Under the pieces are notes generated by a model that worked only from the letters and a program-made list of their open reading frames with translations, was not told where the DNA came from and made no database searches. DNA of 64,000 nucleotides from an uncultured Chromatiaceae bacterium (GTDB lineage: Bacteria; Pseudomonadota; Gammaproteobacteria; Enterobacterales; Alteromonadaceae). Shown here piece by piece: positions 7,232 to 16,704 of this stretch. The position numbers and the translations under genes are program-made. Each line of letters begins with the position of its first letter. Position 1 is the stretch's first letter. The stretch covers positions 76,389-140,388 of the forward strand of contig CALJUX010000023.1 in the NCBI GenBank assembly GCA_937978655.1, written 5' to 3'.

Positions 7232-9706
7232 ATGACGTCGTTTTCTGCCGCAGCCTTGCCGGTTGCCGATATTCTGCCTGCGCTAGTGCTGCAACTGGAG
7301 CAGCAGTCGGTTGCGATCCTGACCGCGCCGCCCGGTGCCGGTAAATCTACGTATCTGCCACTTTATCTGCTGCAACAACCCGCTTTTGCCGGCAAAAAAA
7401 TCATCATGCTGGAACCGCGCCGGCTGGCGGCCAAAAGTATTGCCGCTTATCTGGCGCAGCAGCTGGGCGAAGCCGTAGGCCAGACCATTGGCTATCAGAT
7501 CAGGCTGGAACAAAAGCAGTCGGCGGCAACCCGTTTGCTGGTGGTCACCGAAGGCGTATTGATCCGCAAGATGCTCAGTGACCCGCTGCTTGAAGGCGTC
7601 GACCTGCTGATTTTTGACGAATTCCATGAACGCAGCCTGCAAACCGACCTGGCTTTAGCGCTGGCTTTGGAAGTGCAGCAGCTCAATGACCAGCTGAAAT
7701 TGCTGCTGATGTCGGCCACGCTCGATACCGACAAACTCAGTCAGCAGTTGCAGGCACCAGTGCTTCAAAGCCTCGGGCGCAGTTTTCCGGTCGATGTGCG
7801 GTATCAGGCGCCGACCCAGCAGCCGCTGGCGCTGCAATGTGGCGATCTCGTGCTGCAGGCGCTGACGCAACATGCGGGTAACGTGCTGGTGTTTTTACCG
7901 GGGCAACGCGAAATCGATCAGTGCGCCGACTATGTGCAGCAGCGCTTGCCGGATGCGGCCGTCAAAGTACATGCACTGATTGGCAGTTTGTCATTGTCTG
8001 AGCAACAAGCCGCCATCGCTGCACCGCCGGCTGGTCAGCGCAAAGTGGTGCTGGCGACTAACATCGCCGAAACCAGCTTAACTATTGACGGCATCAGTGT
8101 GGTGATTGATTCCGGTCAGGCCCGCGCTGCGGTGTTTGAGCCAAAACTCGGTTTTAGCAAACTCGAAACTATTCAAATCAGTCAGGCGGCAGCAACCCAA
8201 AGGGCCGGCCGCGCTGGCCGTTTAATGCCGGGCGTTTGCTACCGGCTGGATACCCTGGAGAAATGGCAACGCCGCCGGGCCCAGACGGTGCCAGATATTC
8301 TGCAGGCCGATTTGCTGGCACTGCGGCTTGATATCGCCGGCTGGGGCGCCAAAGTCAGTGATTTATTCTGGCTGGACCCGCCGCCGGCGAAACAGCTGCA
8401 GGCCGCCGAACAATGTCTGCAGTTGCTCGGTGCTTTGGATGAACGGCTGCAACTGACCAACAAAGGCCGGCAGATGCTGGCGTTACCGGTGGAACCGCGC
8501 TTAGCCGCGATGTTATTACATGCGCGCGAGCTGGAACAACAAGGTGAAAGCGGTGCTGTGAGCCTGGCGGCAACTATAGCCGCGCAAATCGAACAGACCC
8601 GGCGTTTTGCCCAGACTGAACTCAGCAGCCAGCTGCGGTTACAGACTGACATGGCAAAGCAGCAGTACCAGCAGCTGCTACAGCTGATGCAAGGCCGGCA
8701 TAGTCAAAGTCTGCCGCTGGCACTCACGCCTGAGCTGTTAAGCCGGGCTTTTCCCGACCGTATTGCGCAAAACCGTGGTCAGGGTTATCTGCTGGCCAAC
8801 GGCACTGGTGCCAGTCTGCCGCCGGACGATGCGCTGCAGGGCGCAGCGGTGCTGGTGGTGGCGGATTTACGCCTGTGGCAGCAGCAAGCGGTGATAAGCC
8901 TGGCTGAGAAATGGTCGCTTGATGCATTAATCCAAAGCTGGCAGGCCGATTTGCACTGGCAGAACCGGCTGGAATTTGACGAACAAAACGGCCGTTTTAT
9001 GGCTGAAAAACAGCTGCGGCTCGGCGCTTTGGTGCTCAAACGGCAACAGCGCAATGATGAAATACGCAGCGATGACCGGCGTCAGGCCTGGCTCGACTAT
9101 CTGCAGAAAAAAGGTTTACCGGTATTAAACTGGTCTGATGAAGTATTGCAGTGGCAACAGCGGCTGGCGCTGGCGCGGCAGTTACAGCCGGAGCAGCATT
9201 GGCCCGATTTATCCTTAGCGCAGCTGCAGGAAACCCTTCCGGACTGGCTCGGGCCTTATCTGGGTGACGTACGCAGTCTCACGCAGTTACAGCAGCTGAA
9301 CCTGATGCAAATTCTGCGCGACCAGCTCGAATATGCACAGCAACAAAAGCTCGATGCGCTGCTACCGGCCAGCTGGCGTTCAGTATTGGGTACTTATGTT
9401 GCGCTGAATTATCAGCCAGACGGCGAGGTGCATTTAGCTATCCGGCTGCAGGAGATGTTTGGCCAGCTCACCACGCCAACGGTCGGCCAGGGCGCAGTGC
9501 CTGTGACTATCACTTTGTTGTCGCCGGCGAAACGACCGCTGCAGGTGACGCGCGACCTGGCCAGTTTCTGGCAAAATGCCTATCAGGATGTAAAAAAGGA
9601 AATGCGCGGGCGTTATCCTAAACATTATTGGCCGGATGATCCGGCAGAAGCAGAACCCACCAACAAAACCAAAAAAGCGATGGCAAATAAAGCGACGGAA
9701 CGATGA
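7232..9706 (+). CDS. hrpB: ATP-dependent RNA helicase HrpB
   Basis: HrpB is a DExH-box helicase of the DEAH/RHA type, of unclear cellular role. The 824-residue protein shows Walker A APPGAGKST near residues 32-40, DEFH at 129-132, motif III SATLD, motif V/VI segments TNIAETSLTI and QRAGRAGR, then the HA2 region and the HrpB-specific C-terminal domain with WPDDPAEAEPT at the end. The last four bases overlap the start of mrcB, the hrpB-mrcB coupling known from enterobacteria. Confidence 0.96.
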   Translation: MTSFSAAALPVADILPALVLQLEQQSVAILTAPPGAGKSTYLPLYLLQQPAFAGKKIIMLEPRRLAAKSIAAYLAQQLGEAVGQTIGYQIRLEQKQSAATRLLVVTEGVLIRKMLSDPLLEGVDLLIFDEFHERSLQTDLALALALEVQQLNDQLKLLLMSATLDTDKLSQQLQAPVLQSLGRSFPVDVRYQAPTQQPLALQCGDLVLQALTQHAGNVLVFLPGQREIDQCADYVQQRLPDAAVKVHALIGSLSLSEQQAAIAAPPAGQRKVVLATNIAETSLTIDGISVVIDSGQARAAVFEPKLGFSKLETIQISQAAATQRAGRAGRLMPGVCYRLDTLEKWQRRRAQTVPDILQADLLALRLDIAGWGAKVSDLFWLDPPPAKQLQAAEQCLQLLGALDERLQLTNKGRQMLALPVEPRLAAMLLHARELEQQGESGAVSLAATIAAQIEQTRRFAQTELSSQLRLQTDMAKQQYQQLLQLMQGRHSQSLPLALTPELLSRAFPDRIAQNRGQGYLLANGTGASLPPDDALQGAAVLVVADLRLWQQQAVISLAEKWSLDALIQSWQADLHWQNRLEFDEQNGRFMAEKQLRLGALVLKRQQRNDEIRSDDRRQAWLDYLQKKGLPVLNWSDEVLQWQQRLALARQLQPEQHWPDLSLAQLQETLPDWLGPYLGDVRSLTQLQQLNLMQILRDQLEYAQQQKLDALLPASWRSVLGTYVALNYQPDGEVHLAIRLQEMFGQLTTPTVGQGAVPVTITLLSPAKRPLQVTRDLASFWQNAYQDVKKEMRGRYPKHYWPDDPAEAEPTNKTKKAMANKATER

Positions 9707-11940
9707 CGACAAAACGTAAAACAGCAAAAAAAGCGCCGATGAATCCACTGCTGCGCTCAGTACTGTTATTCAGCCTGAAAGTCGGCCTGCTGTTACTGGC
9801 GGCGATGTCGATTTATCTGATTTACCTCGACAGCAAAATCACCACGTTGTTTTCCGGGCATAAATGGCAGGTGCCGGCGCAGTTATATGGCCGCACGCTG
9901 GAACTGACGCCGGGCACGCATCTGAGCCAGGCTCAGTTTGTTGATGAGCTGTCCAGGCTGCAATACAGCGCCGACCACCGCTTAAATGGCCCGGGGCAAT
10001 ACGATGTCAGTGGCAATACTGTGCATGTGGTGCGGCGCGCTTTTGAGTTTCCGGATGGCGCTGATGGCGTACGCCGTTTTAGTGTCGAGTTCGCCGGCGA
10101 ATTTGTGCAGCGGTTGTATCAGGGCGATAAAAGTCTGCAAAAAGCCCGGCTGGAGCCGCAATTGCTGCAGCATCTGGTGGCGGCAGAGCAGGAAGATCGT
10201 GAATTGATCCGATTGGCCGATGTGCCGCAGCCGCTAAGGGAAACCTTGCTGTTAGTGGAAGATCGCGAATTTTATAACCATCACGGTGTGTCGCCGCTGT
10301 CGATTATCCGTGCTTTCTGGCAAAACCTGCTGGCCGGCCGCACTGTGCAGGGTGGTTCAACGCTGACCCAGCAACTGGCGAAGAATATGTATACCAATCA
10401 ACAGCGTACTTATTTGCGCAAAGTGAATGAAGCGCTGATCGCGTTGGTGCTGGATTTTCGCTACAGCAAAGACCAAATTCTGGAAGCCTATTTAAACGAG
10501 ATTTTTATCGGTCAGTTCAAAGACAACCCGGTGCACGGCCTTGGGCTTGGCAGCCGGCTGTATTTTGGTAAACCGCTGGCAGAACTGAAACCGCACGAAT
10601 ACGCCTTGCTGGTCGGCATTATTAAAGGCCCGTCGGTGTATGACCCGCGTCGATTTGCCGAGCGTGCGCTGAGCCGGCGTGATCTGATCCTCGATTTAAT
10701 GGCCGAACACGGCATCCTCAATCACGACCAGCACAATGCTGCCAAACAACAGGCACTGGATGTGATCCCGCTCGGACAACATTTAAAAGGCCGTTTCCCG
10801 GCCTATATCGACAAAGTGCGGCAGGAACTGCGTCAGCTGGTGCCGGATACGGCAAAATTGCAGCAGGGATTGCGGGTATTTACCTATCTCGACCCGATGG
10901 CGCAACATGCCGCTGAACAGGCGATGGCCGGGCGCTTAAGTCAGCTCAATGACAAAATTGAAGGCGCCATGCTGGTGACCGATTATCAGCGCGGTGCATT
11001 AAAAGCCATCATCGGTGGCCGCCAAATGCAGTACGCCGGCTATAACCGTGCGTTGTCGGCGCGCCGGCAAATCGGCAGTATAATCAAACCTGTGGTGTAT
11101 CTTGGCGCTTTGCAGCAGCCCACGCAGTTTAATCTGGGCACGGTATTGCAGGATACACCGATGAACCTGCGCAGTGGCAGCCGCAGCTGGCAGCCACAAA
11201 ATTATGATAAAAAATTCCGCGGCCCGGTGCCGATGATCACCGCTCTTAGCCAATCCTTAAATATTCCGACCGTGCGGCTTGGTATGCAAGTGGGTTTGCC
11301 AGTGCTGGCGGACAATTTGCAGCGCTTAGGGCTTACGCGTGACGTGCAGTTGCAACCGTCGTCGTTATTAGGGGCGGTGGAGTTAAGCCCGTATGAAGTG
11401 GCGCAGTTATATCAGACCATGGCTAACAAAGGCCAATATCTGCCGTTGGCGGCCATCAGCGCCATTACTACACAGGATGGCACCCTGTTACATCAGCGTA
11501 AGCTGGTGACCGAAAGCCGGGTGGCACAGGAGCCGTTGTACCTGTTGCAGTACGCTTTGCAACAAGCGACCCAAAACGGTACAGCCGCAGCGCTGGCCCA
11601 ACAATTCCCCCGCACCCGTTTTGCCGGGAAAACCGGTACATCCAGTGATTATCGGGACAGCTGGTTCAGTGGCTTTGATCATGAAACGGCGATTGTGGTC
11701 TGGTTGGGGCGCGATGACAATCAGGCGATTGGTCTGACCGGTGGCAGTGGCGCTTTACCAATATTTACAGCTTATTTTCGCCAGATGCCGCCAAATTCGC
11801 TGTTTCGCGCGGTGCCGGACAAAATTGGTAAACAATTTATTTCAAAATTATCAGGTCGGCCGGTAGCAGAATATTGCGTTAATGTATTGTTATTGCCTGT
11901 GATTTCAGTTGAAATGCCGCTTAGTAATACCTGCGATTAA
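9703..11940 (+). CDS. mrcB: Penicillin-binding protein 1B (bifunctional transglycosylase/transpeptidase)
   Basis: PBP1b polymerises and crosslinks peptidoglycan at the periplasmic face of the inner membrane. Order: short basic cytoplasmic tail, one transmembrane helix (about residues 17-37), UB2H domain (about 60-140; binds LpoB in E. coli), GT51 domain with catalytic Glu in VEDREFYNHHG (E186) and GGSTLTQQLAKN, and transpeptidase with Ser459 in GSIIKP, SQSLN and KTGT at 643. It is 745 residues, shorter than the E. coli protein (about 840), mainly at both ends. The gene starts inside the hrpB stop (ATGA). Confidence 0.96.
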   Translation: MTTKRKTAKKAPMNPLLRSVLLFSLKVGLLLLAAMSIYLIYLDSKITTLFSGHKWQVPAQLYGRTLELTPGTHLSQAQFVDELSRLQYSADHRLNGPGQYDVSGNTVHVVRRAFEFPDGADGVRRFSVEFAGEFVQRLYQGDKSLQKARLEPQLLQHLVAAEQEDRELIRLADVPQPLRETLLLVEDREFYNHHGVSPLSIIRAFWQNLLAGRTVQGGSTLTQQLAKNMYTNQQRTYLRKVNEALIALVLDFRYSKDQILEAYLNEIFIGQFKDNPVHGLGLGSRLYFGKPLAELKPHEYALLVGIIKGPSVYDPRRFAERALSRRDLILDLMAEHGILNHDQHNAAKQQALDVIPLGQHLKGRFPAYIDKVRQELRQLVPDTAKLQQGLRVFTYLDPMAQHAAEQAMAGRLSQLNDKIEGAMLVTDYQRGALKAIIGGRQMQYAGYNRALSARRQIGSIIKPVVYLGALQQPTQFNLGTVLQDTPMNLRSGSRSWQPQNYDKKFRGPVPMITALSQSLNIPTVRLGMQVGLPVLADNLQRLGLTRDVQLQPSSLLGAVELSPYEVAQLYQTMANKGQYLPLAAISAITTQDGTLLHQRKLVTESRVAQEPLYLLQYALQQATQNGTAAALAQQFPRTRFAGKTGTSSDYRDSWFSGFDHETAIVVWLGRDDNQAIGLTGGSGALPIFTAYFRQMPPNSLFRAVPDKIGKQFISKLSGRPVAEYCVNVLLLPVISVEMPLSNTCD

Positions 11941-11964
11941 TTGTTAATAAAAAATGAGCAGTAT

Positions 11965-14124
11965 ATGTCAGCCAAACCAGAACAACACTTAAAAGTCGGT
12001 GATTGGTGGTATCTGCCCCAACAAGACAAATTAGTCAAAATAGATGATACGGGTGAGATCACTGAGACTGCAGCTCTGGATAACCTGTGTCAGAAGGCGC
12101 TGAACTATTTTCTGATGAACGCCGGGCGTCTGGTCACGCGTGACGAGTTACTCAGCGACGTCTGGGGTGTGCGCGACGTGTCCGATGGCCGCATATCCAG
12201 GGTGATCCGGGTGTTGCGTGTTGCACTTGGCGACGACAGCCGGGAACCCCGTTATATCGAAACGATTCCTAAACGCGGTTTTCGTTTTATCGCCCCCGTC
12301 GCCGAAGTGATCCTGACCACCACTGGCGACAATCCCGCGGAAGGTGAACCGGCAGAGCAGCTCAGTATCGCACAACATCAACAACGCCGGCACCATCAGC
12401 ACTGGTGGCTGCTGGCAGCGGCTTTTCTCCTTGGCATCCTGGCGATTGGCGGCTGGCAATACTGGCAACAGACGCAAAGTGAACCACAAGTCCCATTCGG
12501 CCGCTTCGAGCCACTGTCGAGTATGGATGGCCTGGAGTTGTATCCCGATGTATCAAAGGATGGAAGGTATTTGGTTTACTCGCATTCGTTAGATTTTGAT
12601 TCAGACAGTGCACTCATTATCCAAGATCTAAAGTCGCTAGAAAAAAAACAGCTCAAGGTTACATCGGCAGGCGGTATTCGCGGGCCAATATGGTCACCTG
12701 ACGGTAGCTCCATCGTATATCAGTATCTGCAACGTAACAGTTTTTGCGAAATCCGCCGTCTCAAGTTGGATCCCGATGATAAAAGTGTGCTTTCTGATGA
12801 CCTGCTTGCTGAATGTGGTACAAAAAGTATGGGAGCCCGTATGGGGTGGTCTCCAGATGGAAAGTATATTGTTTATCCGGATTGGCGTGATGGTGCTGAT
12901 GGGATAGCGCTAATGTTACTGCCAGCTAATGGTGGTCTGGCAGAGCAAATTACTATGCCGCCGCAGACAAGTCTGGGGGATTTTGCGGCTCGTTATTCGC
13001 CGGATGGATCAAAAATAGCGTTTCTTCGTGATGCCGCCGGCAGCGCTGGCCAAATTTGGGTGTTAGATCTTGCGACCCGTTCCAGCAAACTGGTTTTCCA
13101 ACCTGATGACAATTATCCCGCAAACGTTGCATGGACTGCCGATGGTAGCGGAATTATTTTCCCATCGGGAACTAATACGTTGTCTGTGATCGATTTAACG
13201 TCAAACGTGATAAAAGTTGTTGCGCGCACTGACGCATCACCTCATGACGTCTTTGTTGGTAAAGACAACAGGATCTTCTCGAGTATTGGGCGTTTTTGGC
13301 AAAGCAGTATTCGCAAAGTGAATAATGTCCTTGAAAACCCGGTAAGTAGCTTGGAAACCGTCGACTTCGCAACTCGTACTGAAGGGTTAATTGAATTAAA
13401 TCCGCGTTCAGACGGACCCGCTGCGGTTCTGTCTAATCGTTCTGGCAATCAACAAGTTTGGTTGTATTATCCCGATGGCAGACAGAAACAAATCAGTCGA
13501 TTTACCGGGCTAATGTATCCTAAAGTTCTTGAATTCTCACCAGATGGTGAAAAGCTCTTAGTGCTTGTAAATGCGACAATTTGGCTTCTACAGCCAGACC
13601 ATGAGCCCGTTGCAATCACCGCTGCAGACCAGTATGCCAGAGAGCCAGCTTGGGGAGCTGATAGTCAGACCGTTTATTATAAGCTGTCACACAATGGACG
13701 TTGGCAAATTATGCGCAAGCATCTCGGTAGTCAAGAGAGTGAGTTGTTTAGTGATAAGTTGGATTTCTACTTTGAATCTCCAGATTTTGCTTATGTAGTA
13801 CGCAGCCGTATTAATGATGATTCTTTCGAGGTCGTAATTAACCGTACCGGAGAAGTAATCAAGTTAGTTGATTTTCCGAAGTTAGATTTCCTATCCCCAA
13901 GAATGGTTATGCGAAAAAAGGCCATTTACTATGCAGCTTCGAATCACGGTGCTGATGTTCATATTTACCGGTTTAATCTTATGACTAGGCAAACGGAAAG
14001 CACCGGTGTGGAGCAAAAACTGTTAGGGCGACGTTTTTTTGTCAGTTTGGATGAGAAGTTCATTTTCCAGGATGATGGGAAAAAAGGAGATGTCGATATT
14101 GCTGAATTAATCATGGCACATTGA
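11965..14124 (+). CDS. CadC-like membrane transcriptional regulator with TolB/PD40 beta-propeller
   Basis: Start chosen at ATG 11965 (719 aa); an earlier TTG at 11941 has no ribosome site. Residues of about 10-113 form an OmpR-type winged helix (ELLSDVWG, RISRVIRVLRVALGDD, YIETIPKRGFRFIAPV). Residues of about 147-165 are one transmembrane helix, and the rest is periplasmic with repeated PD40 blades such as WSPDGSSIVY, WSPDGKYIVY, YSPDGSKIAF and FSPDGEKLLVL. The layout suggests a one-component sensor that detects a periplasmic signal with the propeller and binds DNA with the winged helix. From about 12,540 on the DNA becomes visibly AT-richer than the first 570 bp and the flanking genes. The ligand and targets are unknown. 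Confidence 0.85.
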   Translation: MSAKPEQHLKVGDWWYLPQQDKLVKIDDTGEITETAALDNLCQKALNYFLMNAGRLVTRDELLSDVWGVRDVSDGRISRVIRVLRVALGDDSREPRYIETIPKRGFRFIAPVAEVILTTTGDNPAEGEPAEQLSIAQHQQRRHHQHWWLLAAAFLLGILAIGGWQYWQQTQSEPQVPFGRFEPLSSMDGLELYPDVSKDGRYLVYSHSLDFDSDSALIIQDLKSLEKKQLKVTSAGGIRGPIWSPDGSSIVYQYLQRNSFCEIRRLKLDPDDKSVLSDDLLAECGTKSMGARMGWSPDGKYIVYPDWRDGADGIALMLLPANGGLAEQITMPPQTSLGDFAARYSPDGSKIAFLRDAAGSAGQIWVLDLATRSSKLVFQPDDNYPANVAWTADGSGIIFPSGTNTLSVIDLTSNVIKVVARTDASPHDVFVGKDNRIFSSIGRFWQSSIRKVNNVLENPVSSLETVDFATRTEGLIELNPRSDGPAAVLSNRSGNQQVWLYYPDGRQKQISRFTGLMYPKVLEFSPDGEKLLVLVNATIWLLQPDHEPVAITAADQYAREPAWGADSQTVYYKLSHNGRWQIMRKHLGSQESELFSDKLDFYFESPDFAYVVRSRINDDSFEVVINRTGEVIKLVDFPKLDFLSPRMVMRKKAIYYAASNHGADVHIYRFNLMTRQTESTGVEQKLLGRRFFVSLDEKFIFQDDGKKGDVDIAELIMAH

Positions 14125-14229
14125 AATTTATCAGAGATTTATCCAAAAACTCTCATAAATTTGCATATAGTCTCTTTCATGATGCCTCGGTCGTTTCCAA
14201 AAATCATGTTAACTGAGGGGTATGTGAAA

Positions 14230-14427
14230 ATGAAGAAATTGGTACTAGTTACGTTTTATGCGTTGTCCACATTTAGTTTTTCGGGGGGCGTTGCTGCAGT
14301 TGAACCTTCTCCTGCACCAAGTGAGCCGGTTGAACAAGGCTCACCGCAGTTACCACCGCCAAGTCCGGAGACAACTTGTGCAGAATGGCCGTATTGCATT
14401 ATTTCGACTTATTCCCGTAACCAGTGA
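14230..14427 (+). CDS. Small secreted proline-rich peptide, unknown function
   Basis: A 65-residue protein not recognised from any family. The start at ATG 14230 follows GAGGGG by 9 nt; an in-frame GTG two codons earlier is too close to it. The N-terminus (KK, then a hydrophobic core ending SGGVAA near residue 23) looks like a signal peptide. The mature part is Pro/Ser/Glu-rich (PSPAPSEPVE, PQLPPPSP), then has two cysteines in CAEWPYC and ends STYSRNQ. It sits between two CadC-like regulators on the same strand, so it may be their target or signal partner; that is inference from position only. The DNA is AT-rich like the preceding gene. Confidence 0.6.
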   Translation: MKKLVLVTFYALSTFSFSGGVAAVEPSPAPSEPVEQGSPQLPPPSPETTCAEWPYCIISTYSRNQ

Positions 14428-14506
14428 AATATCAATATATTTTAGTTAGTTAAGAAATATTTGATCGCAAAGTGTAAGCTGCATTAGAAATTAACTCATG
14501 TATACT

Positions 14507-14527
14507 CCCCGCTATCTGATGGCGGGG
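14507..14527 (+). promoter_or_regulatory. Hairpin over the ribosome-binding region of the second CadC-like regulator
   Basis: CCCCGC (14507-14512) pairs perfectly with GCGGGG (14522-14527), with a 9-nt loop. The G-run at 14524-14530 just before the ATG at 14536 is the only purine tract that could bind ribosomes, so the hairpin would mask part of it. A TATACT sequence at 14501-14506 resembles a -10 box; if it were used, the hairpin would lie at or just before the transcript start. Confidence 0.35.
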
Positions 14528-14535
14528 GGGTATGC

Positions 14536-16698
14536 ATGCAGTTGGTCGATTCCACATTATGTTTTGGTTGCTGGAAATATAGTCCGGGGACGGGAACGCT
14601 GTGGCGTATGACCGAGCCGGCAGCCGAGGCTGTCACGCCGGCTGACCCCCTGCCTGTTGAACATCACACGCTCATTCTCGAACCGCGCCTGCATGCATTA
14701 CTGAATTACTTCCTGCAACAACCAGATCAAATTCATGGCAAAACCGATTTATTGGATGCGATTTGGGGAGATGCCGAAGGGACCGATGCTGCGTTGATGC
14801 GGGCCATTGGCATGCTGCGTAAAGCCTTGCAGGACACTTCCAAACCCGCGACCTACATCGAAACCTTATCAAAGCGTGGTTATCGTTGGGTGGCGCCGGT
14901 CCAGGTATTGCCGCAAGCGGCGCCGGATCGGGTGGCGTTAAAGCTCAAAGCGTCTTCACTGCAAACTATGGGCAGCGATCATGGCCAGGCTGTGGAAGCC
15001 GCTCAGGCACAGATGGCCAGCGCTCAGCAAAGCCGTCGTCGGGAAAAACACCGGCGTCTTGGCTTGTTGTTCGCATTTTTTATCTGCGCAGTGGCAGCTT
15101 TGTTATTGAGTTTGTTGCTGTTTTTTGGCAAAACGAATTTTATGCCGGCCTTTACCCGTCAGGTTATCATCAGTGCAATGCCGGGCCAGGAACAAAAACC
15201 ATTGCTGAGTCCGGACCAGCAAACTTTATATTATCAGCAAAAGACGCCGGATCAGCAGTGGCGCTGGATTGCCCATCATCTGAGTAATCACCGCAAGCAA
15301 GTGCAGCAACAGCAGTTTGATGCGCTCAGTGCCGGTCAGTGGTTTGATGGACAGCTGGTGTTTCAGGGGTTGCGGGACAATCGCTGTATGATTTACCGGC
15401 TCTCACCGCAGCAGGCCGGGCAAAGCCCGCAACCATGGCTGCCGTGTCAGCAACTTATCGGACAAGGTCTGGCCACTGATGGCACCGATCTGATTTGGCT
15501 GGACATGCATCCGGTGACAGGTGCGACCCAATTGTGGCGCTACAATGGCAAAAAGGCCGAGTTACAGCAGACCTTCGCCGCCGCTTATCGCCGGCCTGTG
15601 GCGTTGTTGCTGAGTGAGGGGCGCGCCCGGATTTTGTTACAGCAGGATGACTTTAATACCAGTCTGTTCAGTTTTGAATTAAGCAGTGCCGTATTGCAAA
15701 AAGTAGCTGATTTTCCTTATTCGTTCCATACCATGTCGGCCTGGGATAATAAGCGGTTGCTGCTTTCCAGTCAGGCCGGGTCGTTTTTATTCGCCACCGC
15801 GGATTTGCAACTGGTGCCGTTACAATTGGCCAGTGGTGTGTTTATCGATCAGCAAAAGGCCGGCGAGCGTTTACTGGCGACTCAGGTGCCGCGCGACGCC
15901 GCCGATCTGTTGCCGCTGCAGCCGCCAGCGGAAGGCCGCAGCTCTACGTTGTTATCAGCCTCTCCCTGGCTTAGCAGTAACAAAACCGATCATTTACTGA
16001 GCTGGAATGCGGCACAGGCTGCGCTGGTGTCGGAACGCTCCGGTTTACCACAAGTCTGGTGGTTTGACGGCCAGAAAGTCAGCCAGCTGACACGTTTCAC
16101 CCAATGGCGGCAGATCACGCAGTTACTGTGGTCTGGCGATGCGTTGTATGCGGTGATTGACCAACAGTTGTTTTTATTGTCGCTGAACGACGGTGCGCTG
16201 AGCCCTGCGTTGTTTCAGGATCGGCAATTACGCCATTTTGCGGTTTGTCATAACCAATGGTACTGGGCAGAATTCAGCCATCAGCAGTGGCAGCTCAAAA
16301 CGATGAATCAGCAGCAACATCCGATTGAATTGTTACCCGACGCCGTGGATGTGCGCTGTGCGCCGGATCAGAGTCTGTTGTTACTGATGCAGGATGGTCA
16401 TTTAGTGCGTTTCTGGCCCGAGACCGGCGCGCGGCAGCAGTTGGCCTGGCGGATGCCATGGCGCCAGCTCAGTGTCAACAGCTGGACCACCACCAGCGAG
16501 GGGTTGTACTGGCTCGACAATACCGGACAGCTCTGGCTGACACGCTGGCAACAGACACACAGAGAACAGGTCGCCCAGCCTGGGTTGTTGCGCGCCAGCG
16601 CCGTTTACGGACAGCCGGAGCAGGCACAATTGTTTTTACAGCTGGCGCGGGATACTGAAACTGATGTGGTCTGGTTACAACCACAACAGTTTCAGTAG
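14536..16698 (+). CDS. CadC-like membrane transcriptional regulator, second copy
   Basis: A 720-residue protein with the same architecture as the regulator at 11965. It has an N-terminal winged helix (about residues 45-123; DLLDAIWGD, ALMRAIGMLRKALQD, YIETLSKRGYRWVAPV), a Gln-rich linker, a basic stop-transfer segment RRREKHRR, a transmembrane helix at about 175-197, and a long periplasmic domain predicted to be beta-propeller-like but without clear PD40 motifs. The sequences differ widely outside the DNA-binding domain, so the two probably sense different ligands. Base composition here is like the housekeeping genes, unlike the first copy. Its function is inferred from architecture only. Confidence 0.8.
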   Translation: MQLVDSTLCFGCWKYSPGTGTLWRMTEPAAEAVTPADPLPVEHHTLILEPRLHALLNYFLQQPDQIHGKTDLLDAIWGDAEGTDAALMRAIGMLRKALQDTSKPATYIETLSKRGYRWVAPVQVLPQAAPDRVALKLKASSLQTMGSDHGQAVEAAQAQMASAQQSRRREKHRRLGLLFAFFICAVAALLLSLLLFFGKTNFMPAFTRQVIISAMPGQEQKPLLSPDQQTLYYQQKTPDQQWRWIAHHLSNHRKQVQQQQFDALSAGQWFDGQLVFQGLRDNRCMIYRLSPQQAGQSPQPWLPCQQLIGQGLATDGTDLIWLDMHPVTGATQLWRYNGKKAELQQTFAAAYRRPVALLLSEGRARILLQQDDFNTSLFSFELSSAVLQKVADFPYSFHTMSAWDNKRLLLSSQAGSFLFATADLQLVPLQLASGVFIDQQKAGERLLATQVPRDAADLLPLQPPAEGRSSTLLSASPWLSSNKTDHLLSWNAAQAALVSERSGLPQVWWFDGQKVSQLTRFTQWRQITQLLWSGDALYAVIDQQLFLLSLNDGALSPALFQDRQLRHFAVCHNQWYWAEFSHQQWQLKTMNQQQHPIELLPDAVDVRCAPDQSLLLLMQDGHLVRFWPETGARQQLAWRMPWRQLSVNSWTTTSEGLYWLDNTGQLWLTRWQQTHREQVAQPGLLRASAVYGQPEQAQLFLQLARDTETDVVWLQPQQFQ

Positions 16699-16704
16699 AC
16701 AAGG

